From Thermoguttaceae bacterium (GTDB lineage: Bacteria; Planctomycetota; Planctomycetia; Pirellulales; Thermoguttaceae), in assembly GCA_028695865.1 (NCBI GenBank), contig JAQVID010000035.1, forward strand, positions 1 through 11,569: 11,569 nucleotides of DNA, given 5' to 3'. The notes under the pieces are model-generated. The model was given only the letters and a program-made list of their open reading frames with translations. It ran no database searches and had not been told where the DNA came from. Each line of letters starts with the position of its first letter. Position 1 is the stretch's first letter. Below, piece after piece: positions 1 through 6,857 of this stretch. Both the position numbers and the translations under genes were made by a program.

Positions 1-1477
1 CGGCGATTTTGTGTCCTGACGGCGAAAGTTTTAATTCGGAAAAAAAATCGACCAGATCGACAATAGCCAACTCGTTGAGTTCGGGCAACGAAAAGATTTT
101 TTGCTTGGCAAAGACCGGAGAATCGGAAAGCGTTTCCAGTTTGAAGGCGCTGGCCTGCTCATTGAGACGACGTCCGCCACAGTGCCCGCATGGAATGATG
201 TTCATATATTTTTCCATTGCGGCAATCTGAATCTTGCTGTTGGATTCGTTGTACTGCTTCATCATGCGGGGAATGATACCCTCGAACTTACCCCCCCACT
301 TGTGACCGGACGGACCGCTTCGCCAAGTGAACGTAATGTGCAAGTCGCCTGTTCCCCAGAGAAACGCCTGCTTGACCTGGTCGTCCAGTTCGTCCCACGC
401 CGTTTCCAGCGGATAGTTCTTTTCAAGATTATACGTCTTGCACAACGTATCGGAAACGCCTTGATATATATGTCGTTTCCAGCGTCCCAAGTCTTTCCAT
501 TTGCCCAGAGGAACAACGCAACCTTGCTGGAACGACTTCCCGCCATCGGGAACGAGGAGTGTCGGATCGAATGTGTGAATATATCCCAGACCTTGGCAAT
601 GGGGGCACATTCCAACCGGGCTGTTGAAGCTGAACATCTGCGGCGTCGGCGGCTCAAAACTGATATTGCAGCTTGTGCAAGCGTATTCCGTACTGAAGTA
701 AAGGACGTTTTCTTTGCGATCGGCCTGATCTATTTCCTGGGACGGGTCAGGGAGTTGTGTGGAATCTTCGACGATCACGAGCATTTGGCTGTGGCCGACT
801 CGCAAGGCCTGTTCGACGGATTCAGCCAGTCGCGAACGCATGGTATCCGACACGGTCAGACGATCAATAACGACTTCGATATTGTGTTTGAGTTGACGAT
901 CCAGTTTCAAATCGTCGTCGAGTCGTACAATTTTGCCGTCGGCGCGGATACGTAAAAATCCTTGCTTGCGAAGGTCTGAAAACAGGTCACGGAACTCGCC
1001 CTTTTGTTCTCGAACCACCGGAGCTAAAAGATAAAGGATAGTCCCTTCGTCAAAAGTCGAGAGTTGATCGATAATCCGGTCCTTTGTTTGAGCGGTAACC
1101 GGGCGATGACATCGGGGGCAATAACCAACACCCACGCGGGCATAGAGAACGCGCAAAAAGTCGTTGATTTCTGTAATGGTCCCGACTGTTGAACGGGTAT
1201 TTTGGCCGCCTGTTTTTTGGGAAATTGAAATAGACGGGCTCAAGCCGGTAATACGATCGACGTCCGGTTTCTGAAGTTGTCCGAGAAACTGCCGGGCATA
1301 ACTTGAGAAACTCTCGATATAACGGCGCTGTCCTTCGGCGTAAAGCGTATCGAAAGCAAGCGAACTTTTGCCGCTTCCACTGACACCGGTAAAACAGATG
1401 AGCTTGTTATGAGGGAGCGTCAAATCGACATCACGAAGGTTGTGTTGTCGTGCTCCCTTGACGATAATATCGGGCAT
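1..1477 (-). CDS. uvrA: UvrA, excinuclease ABC subunit A (N-terminal half, cut by window edge)
   Basis: UvrA is the ATP-dependent damage-recognition subunit of bacterial nucleotide excision repair; it loads UvrB at lesions. Translation from the ATG at 1477 stays open for 492 codons to the window edge, about half the usual length of roughly 940 residues. Visible landmarks are the first Walker A loop GVSGSGKSS (residues 31-39), the segment SFSSYARQFLGQ that follows it, a CPRC pair at 120-123, a zinc site made by C267-x2-C270 and C291-x2-C294, and a second pair C430-x2-C433 in PCGHCGGRR. The window ends shortly before the expected ABC signature of the first ATPase half (LSGGE). No Shine-Dalgarno sequence precedes the ATG. 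The stop codon of the upstream aminotransferase gene is only 26 bases away, so the two are probably co-transcribed. The family call is very secure. Confidence 0.97.
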   Translation of the reverse strand, partial: MPDIIVKGARQHNLRDVDLTLPHNKLICFTGVSGSGKSSLAFDTLYAEGQRRYIESFSSYARQFLGQLQKPDVDRITGLSPSISISQKTGGQNTRSTVGTITEINDFLRVLYARVGVGYCPRCHRPVTAQTKDRIIDQLSTFDEGTILYLLAPVVREQKGEFRDLFSDLRKQGFLRIRADGKIVRLDDDLKLDRQLKHNIEVVIDRLTVSDTMRSRLAESVEQALRVGHSQMLVIVEDSTQLPDPSQEIDQADRKENVLYFSTEYACTSCNISFEPPTPQMFSFNSPVGMCPHCQGLGYIHTFDPTLLVPDGGKSFQQGCVVPLGKWKDLGRWKRHIYQGVSDTLCKTYNLEKNYPLETAWDELDDQVKQAFLWGTGDLHITFTWRSGPSGHKWGGKFEGIIPRMMKQYNESNSKIQIAAMEKYMNIIPCGHCGGRRLNEQASAFKLETLSDSPVFAKQKIFSLPELNELAIVDLVDFFSELKLSPSGHKIA

Positions 1478-1503
1478 ACAGTTATATAATTAAATTTGTG
1501 TAT

Positions 1504-2736
1504 TTAAAAAACGAAGGAAATTTTTTGCAAACGTTCGGCAAGTTCTGACATGAGTGCGTTTTCTTCCGCTTCGGTCGGAGCCTGATACGTAACCGAAAAA
1601 CGAAGGAACGCTCCCGCGTTATCCCAAGGAACCGTACAAATCGACTGCTCCGCAATGAGAAATTGGCTGACCTCTTCCGCATTGGCAAATTTGCGACCGT
1701 CGGCACACCCCTTTGGGGCCTTCGTGTAAAGAAAATATGTTCCGCCCGGGACTTCACACTGAAAACCGCTTTTCTTCAGGGTTTGTACCAATTTTTCCAG
1801 TCGGCGTTTATATTTTACCCGGGCACGTTCGGGAATGCTGTCGTCGTCGAGAGCGGCAGCCGCCGACTTTTGAATGGCCAAAAATTGACCGCTGTCACTA
1901 TTATCTTTAATATCCGCAAAAGCGTGAACGATGCGGGCGTTTCCGCAAACCCAGCCAAGACGCCAGCCGATCATGTGCCAGCCTTTGGACATGGAATGAA
2001 TTTCCACGCCGACCTCACGAGCGCCTTCAACTTCCAAAAAGCTCATCGGACGTGTGCGAAAGCTAAACATGGAATGAGCCGCGTCTTGTATTACAACAAT
2101 ATGATTCTTTTTCGCAAAATCGATTACTTTGGTAAAAAACTCTACTGTTCCCAACTGACCTGTTGGACTGTTTGGGTAATTTATCACGAGAAGCTTGGTT
2201 TTTTTAAGGACTTCTTCTGGAATTGAGTCGAGATCGGGATAAAAGTCGTTTTCCGCGGTCAGGGGGAGCGGATAGACCGATCCGCCACAGTATTTGGTAT
2301 GTGTACCCGCGACGGGGTAGCCCGGGACGGTCATGAGTGTAATGTCACCGGGGTTGATAAAAGCTTCTGGAATCATTGCCAGCGCTGTTTTTGAACCCAT
2401 GCAATGGTTAATTTCGGTTTGCGGATCGAGTTCGACGCCGAATTGGCGTTTCATGAATCGGGCGACCGCGTCCTTATATTCCTGGCAACCGTTGTCGGCA
2501 TAGCCGCGATTTTCGAGCTTGTTGATTTCTTGCTCCATTCGCTTTCGAATGGAGGGGTCGGCCATTTCATCGTTTTCACCAATACCAAAGTCGAGCAAAT
2601 GCCGGTCAGGGAAGTCGGCCAAGGCTTTTCGCTTGGCGCGTTTGATTTTTTCGAATTTATATATTTCCGTACTTTTTCCGTAGTCTTTTCCGCCGATACG
2701 TTCGGCGAAAAGTTGCTGAAAATAAGGTTCATTCAT
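1504..2736 (-). CDS. dapL: LL-diaminopimelate aminotransferase-like PLP enzyme
   Basis: This is a fold-type I, class I/II pyridoxal-phosphate aminotransferase that most resembles LL-diaminopimelate aminotransferase (DapL). DapL makes LL-diaminopimelate directly from tetrahydrodipicolinate for lysine and peptidoglycan synthesis. The 410-residue length is normal for DapL. Visible motifs are NYPNSPTG (186-193), the cofactor aspartate D218 in QDAAH, and the Schiff-base lysine K251 in SMSKGWHMIGWR. The N-terminus PYFQQLFAERIGG fits the family. I chose the ATG at 2736 because AAGGA lies 10 bases upstream. An in-frame TTG at 2757 would add seven residues but has no better ribosome site. A perfect TATAAT box lies upstream at 2801-2806. 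Related aminotransferases acting on other amino acids cannot be excluded from sequence reading alone. Confidence 0.88.
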   Translation of the reverse strand: MNEPYFQQLFAERIGGKDYGKSTEIYKFEKIKRAKRKALADFPDRHLLDFGIGENDEMADPSIRKRMEQEINKLENRGYADNGCQEYKDAVARFMKRQFGVELDPQTEINHCMGSKTALAMIPEAFINPGDITLMTVPGYPVAGTHTKYCGGSVYPLPLTAENDFYPDLDSIPEEVLKKTKLLVINYPNSPTGQLGTVEFFTKVIDFAKKNHIVVIQDAAHSMFSFRTRPMSFLEVEGAREVGVEIHSMSKGWHMIGWRLGWVCGNARIVHAFADIKDNSDSGQFLAIQKSAAAALDDDSIPERARVKYKRRLEKLVQTLKKSGFQCEVPGGTYFLYTKAPKGCADGRKFANAEEVSQFLIAEQSICTVPWDNAGAFLRFSVTYQAPTEAEENALMSELAERLQKISFVF

Positions 2737-2800
2737 TGTGAGCAGGTCCTTAACCAAGGCATAAGTGTTCGATTGTTCAAAGAAAAATTACCAACCCTCT

Positions 2801-2806
2801 ATTATA
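2801..2806 (-). promoter_or_regulatory. Candidate -10 box for the dapL-uvrA unit
   Basis: The minus strand reads TATAAT here, a perfect -10 hexamer, about 65 bases before the dapL ATG. That would give a leader of roughly 58 bases. There is no convincing TTGACA-like hexamer 16-18 bases upstream (the sequence there is GTGCCA-like), so the call rests on the -10 box and its position. Confidence 0.4.
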
Positions 2807-2956
2807 TTCGATTTTCCCTTTTTGGCACGGGGGTCACAGTGTAATTTATAAAAGAATTCTGTGTGAACAAATGGTGTGAGCGAACAGTATTTCTTTGTGT
2901 GGGGCAAGCAGACGAATAATCGCCAAAAAAACGGTCAGTAACCCCGGGAGTCCCGC

Positions 2957-2984
2957 TTGTTTCGCTTCAAAAAAAGAATAGAAT
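2957..2984 (+). promoter_or_regulatory. Candidate sigma-70 promoter of tRNA-Arg
   Basis: TTGTTT (2957-2962) and TAGAAT (2979-2984) are separated by 16 bases and end 13 bases before the mature tRNA. The -10 box matches consensus at five of six positions, the -35 box at three. A small palindrome, CGGGA-G-TCCCG, lies just upstream of the -35 box. Confidence 0.4.
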
Positions 2985-2997
2985 GAGCAATATGTCA

Positions 2998-3071
2998 GCG
3001 CCAGTGGCGCAACTGGATAGCGCATCGGTCTTCGGAACCGAGGGTTGGGGGTTCGAATCCCTCCTGGCGTA
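2998..3071 (+). tRNA. tRNA-Arg, anticodon UCG
   Basis: A complete cloverleaf folds by eye. The acceptor stem is GCGCCAG (2998-3004) with CTGGCGT (3064-3070), with a G-U first pair and discriminator A3071. The D-stem is GCGC with GCGC. The anticodon stem TCGGT with ACCGA encloses loop CTTCGGA, giving anticodon TCG and thus arginine (CGN codons). The T-stem GGGGG with CCCTC encloses the canonical loop TTCGAAT. The variable loop is five bases. The 3' CCA is not encoded; the next bases are TTTT. A promoter and an intrinsic terminator flank it, so it is a single-gene unit. Confidence 0.95.
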
Positions 3072-3076
3072 TTTTA

Positions 3077-3112
3077 AGGGTTTTTGATCTTGCGGCCAAA
3101 AGCCCTTTTTTT
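3077..3112 (+). terminator. Rho-independent terminator after tRNA-Arg
   Basis: AGGGTTTTTG (3077-3086) pairs with CAAAAGCCCT (3097-3106), a 10-bp stem with one G-T wobble and a 10-base loop. It runs directly into seven Ts at 3106-3112. It lies a few bases after the tRNA. Confidence 0.85.
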
Positions 3113-3142
3113 ATGAACATTTCTTCGGAACATTGGGTCAAC

Positions 3143-3178
3143 ATCAGGTTGTGTGCCGCGATCAGGTTGTGTGTCGCG
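3143..3178. repeat. Two tandem copies of an 18-base unit
   Basis: ATCAGGTTGTGTGCCGCG (3143-3160) is followed immediately by the same 18 bases with one change, C to T (3161-3178). It lies between the tRNA terminator and the Gfo/Idh promoter. It is probably a slippage duplication; no function is evident. Confidence 0.8.
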
Positions 3179-3261
3179 ATTGATTCAGGATATTTTCCCT
3201 GTTTGCCTTGGACTTTATTACGTCATCGCGAGAATTATTTGTATTTGTTTGTTCGAAGCTG

Positions 3262-3290
3262 TTGCAATTCGTACTTGACTTTGCTAAAAT
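3262..3290 (+). promoter_or_regulatory. Candidate sigma-70 promoter of the Gfo/Idh gene
   Basis: TTGCAA (3262-3267) and TAAAAT (3285-3290) have an ideal 17-base spacer. The -35 box matches four of six consensus positions and the -10 box five of six. Transcription would begin near 3297, leaving a leader of about 150 bases that contains the palindrome at 3311-3358. The same -35 hexamer, TTGCAA, occurs in the candidate galM promoter. Confidence 0.5.
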
Positions 3291-3310
3291 ATCAGATTGA
3301 GACGAGTTGA

Positions 3311-3358
3311 GGCGGTTTGTACGTTTGTGATTTTCTCAATTCGTACCGTTAGACCGCC
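3311..3358. promoter_or_regulatory. Imperfect palindrome in the Gfo/Idh leader
   Basis: GGCGGT (3311-3316) is complementary to ACCGCC (3353-3358), and inside it GTACG (3319-3323) is complementary to CGTAC (3342-3346). The arms are offset by unequal internal gaps of two and six bases. It lies just downstream of the predicted start of transcription, so it could be an operator or an RNA stem-loop. No U-tract follows, so it is not an intrinsic terminator. Confidence 0.5.
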
Positions 3359-3448
3359 AGACTTGTTTAAGCCCTGATTCCAATAATCCGGTGGAAGGGT
3401 CACTGGAAACCTGAATGAAGTCATATTATTAGCGAGGAGAAAACGAAC

Positions 3449-4750
3449 ATGAAACAGTCTCGACGAAGTTTTTTGGCGACCACAGCGGTACTTTCCGCGG
3501 CGGCGATGGCGGGAGTTCCCCGGGTACACGCGGCAGAATCGTCCATTTTGAAGATTGGGCTTATCGGTTGCGGCGGACGTGGAAGCGGCGCAGCGTCTGA
3601 TGCTTTGACGATTGATCCGCAAACGAAGCTGGTAGCCGCGTGCGATATTTTTGCCGAGCGAGCCAATGCGTCCATGGAAGGTCTCAAAACGAAGTTCGGC
3701 GACCGTGTTGCCGTTACGCCTGAAACCTTGTTCATTGGATTCGACGCGTACAAAAAAGTACTCGCGACAGATGTTGATGTCGTGATTCTTGCCACACCGC
3801 AGCATTTTCGCCCGATCACTCTTCGTGACGCCATAGCTGCCGGCAAGCATGTTTTCTGCGAAAAGCCGGTCGCGATTGACGGTGCCGGGATTCGTATGGT
3901 TATGGCCGCCGCGGAAGAAGCCCGAAAGAAAAAACTCAATCTGGTTTCCGGTTTGGTCAATCGTTACCACACCCCGAACATGGACATTGTTAAGCGGATT
4001 CACGACGGTGGAATCGGCAAGATCATCAGTGCCCGGGCTCATCGAATGGGGGGGCAGTTGTGGAAACGTCCGCGAGTCGAGGGCGATACGGAAATGAAAT
4101 ACCAGATGCGTAACTGGGTTAATTTCAACTGGATTGCCAGTGAATATATTAACGACGTAACGATTCACCAGATAGACCTTTGTCTTTGGGCAATGGGTGA
4201 CCCGACTCCGGTTGCCGCGATTGGTATGGGGGGACGCACCGGTCGGCGCGGGATCGATACCGGCGATATGTATGACTGCATGGCCAATACATTTGAATTT
4301 GAGGATGGTCGTTTTATCATGTCGTATTCGCGTCAGATTCCGGGTACCTGGAGTGACTGCGCGGCATATGTACACGGTTCCGAGGGAATCGCGACCATGA
4401 AGGGGACCTGGCTCAAGGGAAGCGGTATTGCCGGCGCTCATCCGTTCGAAGCGGGCAAAGCTGAAATAGTCGGGACGCAGTACGAGCACAAAGTTTTGTT
4501 GGACGCTATCCGCAGCGGCGGGAAAGTTTACGTAAACAATGGAAGTTACATGGCCAACTCGACCATGACGTGTATTTTGGGCAAGCTTGCGGCTTATACC
4601 GGCAAGCGGGTTACGTGGGAAGAAGCATTGGCATACGAAGAGAAAAAGCCGTCTTCCTACAGTTGGGATGCCGTTCCGCCGACGCTTCCCAACGAGCAAG
4701 GTCTGTACAAGATCGCCATTCCGAATGTCGGTTGGGAATATCTTAACTGA
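3449..4750 (+). CDS. Gfo/Idh/MocA family oxidoreductase with Tat signal
   Basis: This is a 433-residue NAD(P)-dependent sugar or polyol oxidoreductase of the glucose-fructose oxidoreductase type. The N-terminus has a twin-arginine motif SRRSFLATT (residues 4-12), an alanine-rich hydrophobic stretch and a likely cleavage site near VHA-AE (about residues 27-29). It is therefore probably folded with cofactor and exported. The Rossmann loop GLIGCGGRG is at 37-45, the family hallmark CEKPVA at 137-142, and the conserved H240/D243 pair lies in TIHQID. Start choice is firm: GAGGAG lies nine bases before the ATG. The substrate cannot be read from sequence; planctomycete genomes typically carry many such paralogues. 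It stands alone on the plus strand, convergent with miaA. Confidence 0.93.
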   Translation: MKQSRRSFLATTAVLSAAAMAGVPRVHAAESSILKIGLIGCGGRGSGAASDALTIDPQTKLVAACDIFAERANASMEGLKTKFGDRVAVTPETLFIGFDAYKKVLATDVDVVILATPQHFRPITLRDAIAAGKHVFCEKPVAIDGAGIRMVMAAAEEARKKKLNLVSGLVNRYHTPNMDIVKRIHDGGIGKIISARAHRMGGQLWKRPRVEGDTEMKYQMRNWVNFNWIASEYINDVTIHQIDLCLWAMGDPTPVAAIGMGGRTGRRGIDTGDMYDCMANTFEFEDGRFIMSYSRQIPGTWSDCAAYVHGSEGIATMKGTWLKGSGIAGAHPFEAGKAEIVGTQYEHKVLLDAIRSGGKVYVNNGSYMANSTMTCILGKLAAYTGKRVTWEEALAYEEKKPSSYSWDAVPPTLPNEQGLYKIAIPNVGWEYLN

Positions 4751-4775
4751 TCGAGCGTTTGGATTGTTTTTTTTC

Positions 4776-4802
4776 AGGTCCCGGGCGCCGGTTCCGGGAC
4801 TT
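4776..4802 (+). terminator. Strong hairpin after the Gfo/Idh gene, no U-tract
   Basis: GTCCCGG (4778-4784) pairs with CCGGGAC (4794-4800), extendable by one wobble and one A-T pair. It lies 25 bases after the stop codon, which fits a transcript end. The plus-strand flank is TTGTGC rather than a T run, while eight Ts precede the hairpin. It may mark or protect the 3' end rather than act as a classical terminator. Confidence 0.4.
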
Positions 4803-4827
4803 GTGCTAGTGTGATACTGTTTTGCTG

Positions 4828-4900
4828 CCGATACTTTAATTTGGGTGATTCATTTCCCTGTTTGGTATGGGAAAACGGGCTTTGAGGTCGCATCATGAAG
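4828..4900. repeat. Diverged direct repeat flanking miaA, left copy
   Basis: This stretch shares ordered blocks with 5985-6046. CCGATACTT is at 4828-4836, GATTCATTTCCC at 4847-4858, AAAACGG at 4872-4878, and ATCATGAAG at 4892-4900. The matching blocks on the far side of miaA are CCGATACTT, GATTCATTTCCC, AAAACGG and ATCGTGAAG. The copy lies in the convergent spacer between the Gfo/Idh and miaA 3' ends. Confidence 0.65.
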
Positions 4901-4965
4901 AATCAGGCAAAACCGTTTTTTATGTTCTGTGCTGTAGAGGCCACGCGTATCTTTCATGATGTTTG

Positions 4966-4993
4966 AGAACATGCAGAACATGTCAGAACATTC
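4966..4993. repeat. Three short tandem AGAACAT units behind miaA
   Basis: AGAACATGC, AGAACATGTC and AGAACATTC follow each other directly at 4966-4993, ten bases beyond the miaA stop. TGTTCTG at 4923-4929 is complementary to CAGAACA within the array, so a stem is possible in the miaA 3' transcript. No function is assigned. Confidence 0.55.
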
Positions 4994-5003
4994 AAGAGTA
5001 AAT

Positions 5004-5960
5004 TCAGGCCGTTGCCGCCAACGAATCGGCCAGCGCGTTCCAGTCTGTATCAGGGCCGACGGCAACATACTCGCATTCTGAAAGCGAGCGGAACCAGGTT
5101 CCTTGCGACTTGGCGAAATTGCGGCTCAACTGTTTCGTTCGGGCAATCGCGTCGTCGAGTGACATTTCCAGTCGCAGGTGCGCGATGAGTTCGCGGTATC
5201 CCACGGCTTGAGACGCTGTTTTTCCCAGTGGTTGCGGACGAGCCAGAAGTTGCTTGACTTCGTTGAGAAAACCGTCGTTCATCATGATATCGACCCGCCG
5301 ATTGATTCGTTCGTAAAGAAGTTCCCGATTCCAGTCGAGTACAAATACGCGAACTTCATCCCGGGACGCGGGAGAGTCGAATTGCTTCTGAAAAAACGAA
5401 ATGGGCTTGCCTGTCTTTTCAAAAACTTCGAGAGCGCGAATGATGCGGCGTTTGTCGTTGGGGTGAAGTCGCAGGGCCGTTTCCGGGTCTATTTGTTCCA
5501 GTTCGTGATGAAGGGTACTTGTTCCATTGAGCTGACAGCGTTGTTCTGTTTCGGAGCGAAAGAGCGGATCGCTTCCGGGCCCGTCAAATATTCCGCGGAT
5601 CATTCCTTTGAGATAAAGAGGAGTGCCGCCGACGAAAAGAACTCGTTTTTTCCGGGCATGAATATCCGCCACGGCGCAAGAAGCCAAGGTAACATAAGCG
5701 GCCAGCGAAAAATCGTTGGACGGATCGACCACGTCAATCATGTGGTGCGTGATTCCGCAGCGTTCTTGCAACGTCGGCTTGGCGGTACCGATATTCATAT
5801 GGCGATAAACGGCCATGGAGTCAAGCGAGATGATTTCGGCGTCGAGTCGTTGGGCAAGTTCCACCCCTAATCGCGTTTTGCCTGACGCGGTTGGACCGGT
5901 TAAGAACCAGCAGTTCGTTACGCGGGGAATGACTCGAAATTCTTGCGATTCAACCGACAT
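5004..5960 (-). CDS. miaA: tRNA dimethylallyltransferase MiaA
   Basis: MiaA transfers a dimethylallyl group to N6 of A37 in tRNAs that read codons starting with U. The 318-residue protein shows the P-loop GPTASGKT (22-29), the segment DSMAVYRHMNIGTAKP (47-62), HHMIDVVDP (72-80), VGGTPLYLKG, the arginine-rich NDKRRIIRALEVF and QAVGYRE. All of these are typical of the family, and the length is normal. An in-frame TTG at 5996 would add 12 residues. I chose the ATG at 5960 because AAAGG lies six bases upstream and the extra residues match nothing in the family. The gene is downstream of the quinone oxidoreductase gene with a 95-base gap. A diverged direct repeat occupies that gap and recurs beyond the 3' end. 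Confidence 0.96.
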   Translation of the reverse strand: MSVESQEFRVIPRVTNCWFLTGPTASGKTRLGVELAQRLDAEIISLDSMAVYRHMNIGTAKPTLQERCGITHHMIDVVDPSNDFSLAAYVTLASCAVADIHARKKRVLFVGGTPLYLKGMIRGIFDGPGSDPLFRSETEQRCQLNGTSTLHHELEQIDPETALRLHPNDKRRIIRALEVFEKTGKPISFFQKQFDSPASRDEVRVFVLDWNRELLYERINRRVDIMMNDGFLNEVKQLLARPQPLGKTASQAVGYRELIAHLRLEMSLDDAIARTKQLSRNFAKSQGTWFRSLSECEYVAVGPDTDWNALADSLAATA

Positions 5961-5984
5961 GTAAAACCTTTGAATGTGATGTGA

Positions 5985-6046
5985 CCGATACTTCAATTCC
6001 GCGATTCATTTCCCGCAGAGCTTCAAAACGGAGTTTAATCGTGAAG
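5985..6046. repeat. Diverged direct repeat flanking miaA, right copy
   Basis: This is the partner of 4828-4900, in the same orientation. It fills most of the spacer between the oxidoreductase stop (6056) and the miaA ATG (5960). Blocks are CCGATACTT (5985-5993), GATTCATTTCCC (6003-6014), AAAACGG (6025-6031) and ATCGTGAAG (6038-6046). Because it covers the miaA leader, it may contain its expression signals; no clear -35/-10 pair was found. Confidence 0.65.
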
Positions 6047-6055
6047 GCAAATTGG

Positions 6056-6643
6056 TCAGTCGGCAGGAAATCGACGTTTCATCGTTTCGGAGACTTCGTT
6101 GAGCCAATGTTTTCGATCTTCCGGCGAACTCAAGATGATCGGTTCGAAATTACGGTGTTCAAACGAACGGCATCCGCACAAGCCGAAAACGATCGTTTTC
6201 CAGAAATGCGCAATGGGGTTTTTGTACACCGTTTCCTCAACATCTTTGGGGGTATTGGAAGTTGAAAAGACTTGAACAATTTTATCGGTCATTTGCGGCA
6301 GTGGTCCATCCTGTGTAAAGCGATAAGCGAATCCGGCGCGGAGTACGCGGTCAAGCCACCCCTTTAAAATTGCCGGAGGTGCTCCCCACCAGTTGGGATG
6401 AATAAAAACCAGGCCGTCGCTGTGACGCACATCGTTCATTGCCTTGCGAATCGGTTCCGGCAGTTCATTTTCTTCGCGTTTTTCTTCACCTGCCGGCAGT
6501 ACCGGATCGAATTTCTCGTGATAAAGGTCGTGTAAGACGACCTCATGACCTTGGGCGGAAAGAGTATCGCTTACCGTCTTCGTAATGGCGTGATTAAAAC
6601 TTGCTCCTGTATTCGGATGTGCGACGATCACGGATATTTTCAT
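6056..6643 (-). CDS. Flavodoxin-fold NAD(P)H dehydrogenase (quinone) family protein
   Basis: This is a 195-residue cytoplasmic FMN- or FAD-dependent quinone or nitro-compound reductase of the KefF/MdaB/NQO1-like group. The N-terminal strand and loop KISVIVAHPNTGASFNHAI (2-20) form the flavin-phosphate region. The strongest hallmark is HPNWWGAPPAILKGWLDRV (82-100) followed by GFAYRF (104-109). The ATG at 6643 is preceded by AGGAAGG with five bases of spacing, so the start is secure. It lies between galM and miaA on the same strand, with a 214-base gap upstream containing a strong hairpin. It is probably transcribed separately from galM. Substrate and physiological role are unknown; quinone detoxification or association with a Kef transporter are the usual family roles, and no Kef gene is in view. 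Confidence 0.9.
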   Translation of the reverse strand: MKISVIVAHPNTGASFNHAITKTVSDTLSAQGHEVVLHDLYHEKFDPVLPAGEEKREENELPEPIRKAMNDVRHSDGLVFIHPNWWGAPPAILKGWLDRVLRAGFAYRFTQDGPLPQMTDKIVQVFSTSNTPKDVEETVYKNPIAHFWKTIVFGLCGCRSFEHRNFEPIILSSPEDRKHWLNEVSETMKRRFPAD

Positions 6644-6789
6644 GGGAACCTTCCTGTATGCTGTTCAATTTTTGGGTTTTGCTTGATTTTTTCTGCGGTA
6701 TGGTGCGTGGGTGCCGTTTTCAAAAAGTCCACGGGTGAACGCGACAGAAAAAAAGAAGAGTTGGTCCTGTCAATGACTGGTTTGTGTCT

Positions 6790-6827
6790 ACCCGACGAAA
6801 GGACTGCTTTTTGCGGTCCGGTCGGGT
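6790..6827 (-). terminator. Very stable two-part hairpin after galM
   Basis: ACCCGAC (6790-6796) pairs with GTCGGGT (6821-6827), and inside it GGACTGC (6801-6807) pairs with GCGGTCC (6813-6819) with one wobble around a TTTTT loop. It begins about 30 bases after the galM stop codon on the minus strand. Neither strand has a U-tract after the stem, so termination would need another factor. An RNA-stabilising or regulatory stem in front of the quinone oxidoreductase gene is an alternative. Confidence 0.5.
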
Positions 6828-6857
6828 AAGTTGAGTATTGTATAAACTGTGTGATTA

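Larger units (their letters stand above)
3113..3448. other. Intergenic region upstream of the Gfo/Idh gene
   Basis: No convincing gene is present in these 336 bases; short open frames lack a ribosome site and any recognisable protein. The region contains a tandem pair of an 18-base unit (3143-3160 and 3161-3178, one mismatch, starting ATCAGGTTGTGTG). It also contains a sigma-70-like promoter (3262-3290), a large imperfect palindrome (3311-3358), and the GAGGAG ribosome site at 3434-3439. Confidence 0.7.

Noticed and set aside
101..955. A 284-codon open frame on the plus strand
   Set aside because: It is antisense to uvrA, whose minus-strand translation shows all family landmarks; the plus-strand product resembles nothing.
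3113..3310. A 65-codon open frame after the tRNA terminator
   Set aside because: It starts inside the terminator flank, has no ribosome site, and contains the 18-base tandem duplication and the Gfo/Idh promoter.
3284..4699. A 471-codon open frame on the minus strand
   Set aside because: It runs antisense through the Gfo/Idh gene, which has a strong ribosome site, Tat signal and family motifs; the opposite frame is open only because of codon composition.
4850..5068. A 72-codon open frame overlapping the miaA 3' end on the minus strand
   Set aside because: It overlaps the conserved miaA end in another frame and crosses the spacer repeats; no ribosome site or recognisable protein.
5178..5870. 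A 230-codon open frame on the plus strand
   Set aside because: It is a shadow of miaA, which is clearly coding on the minus strand.
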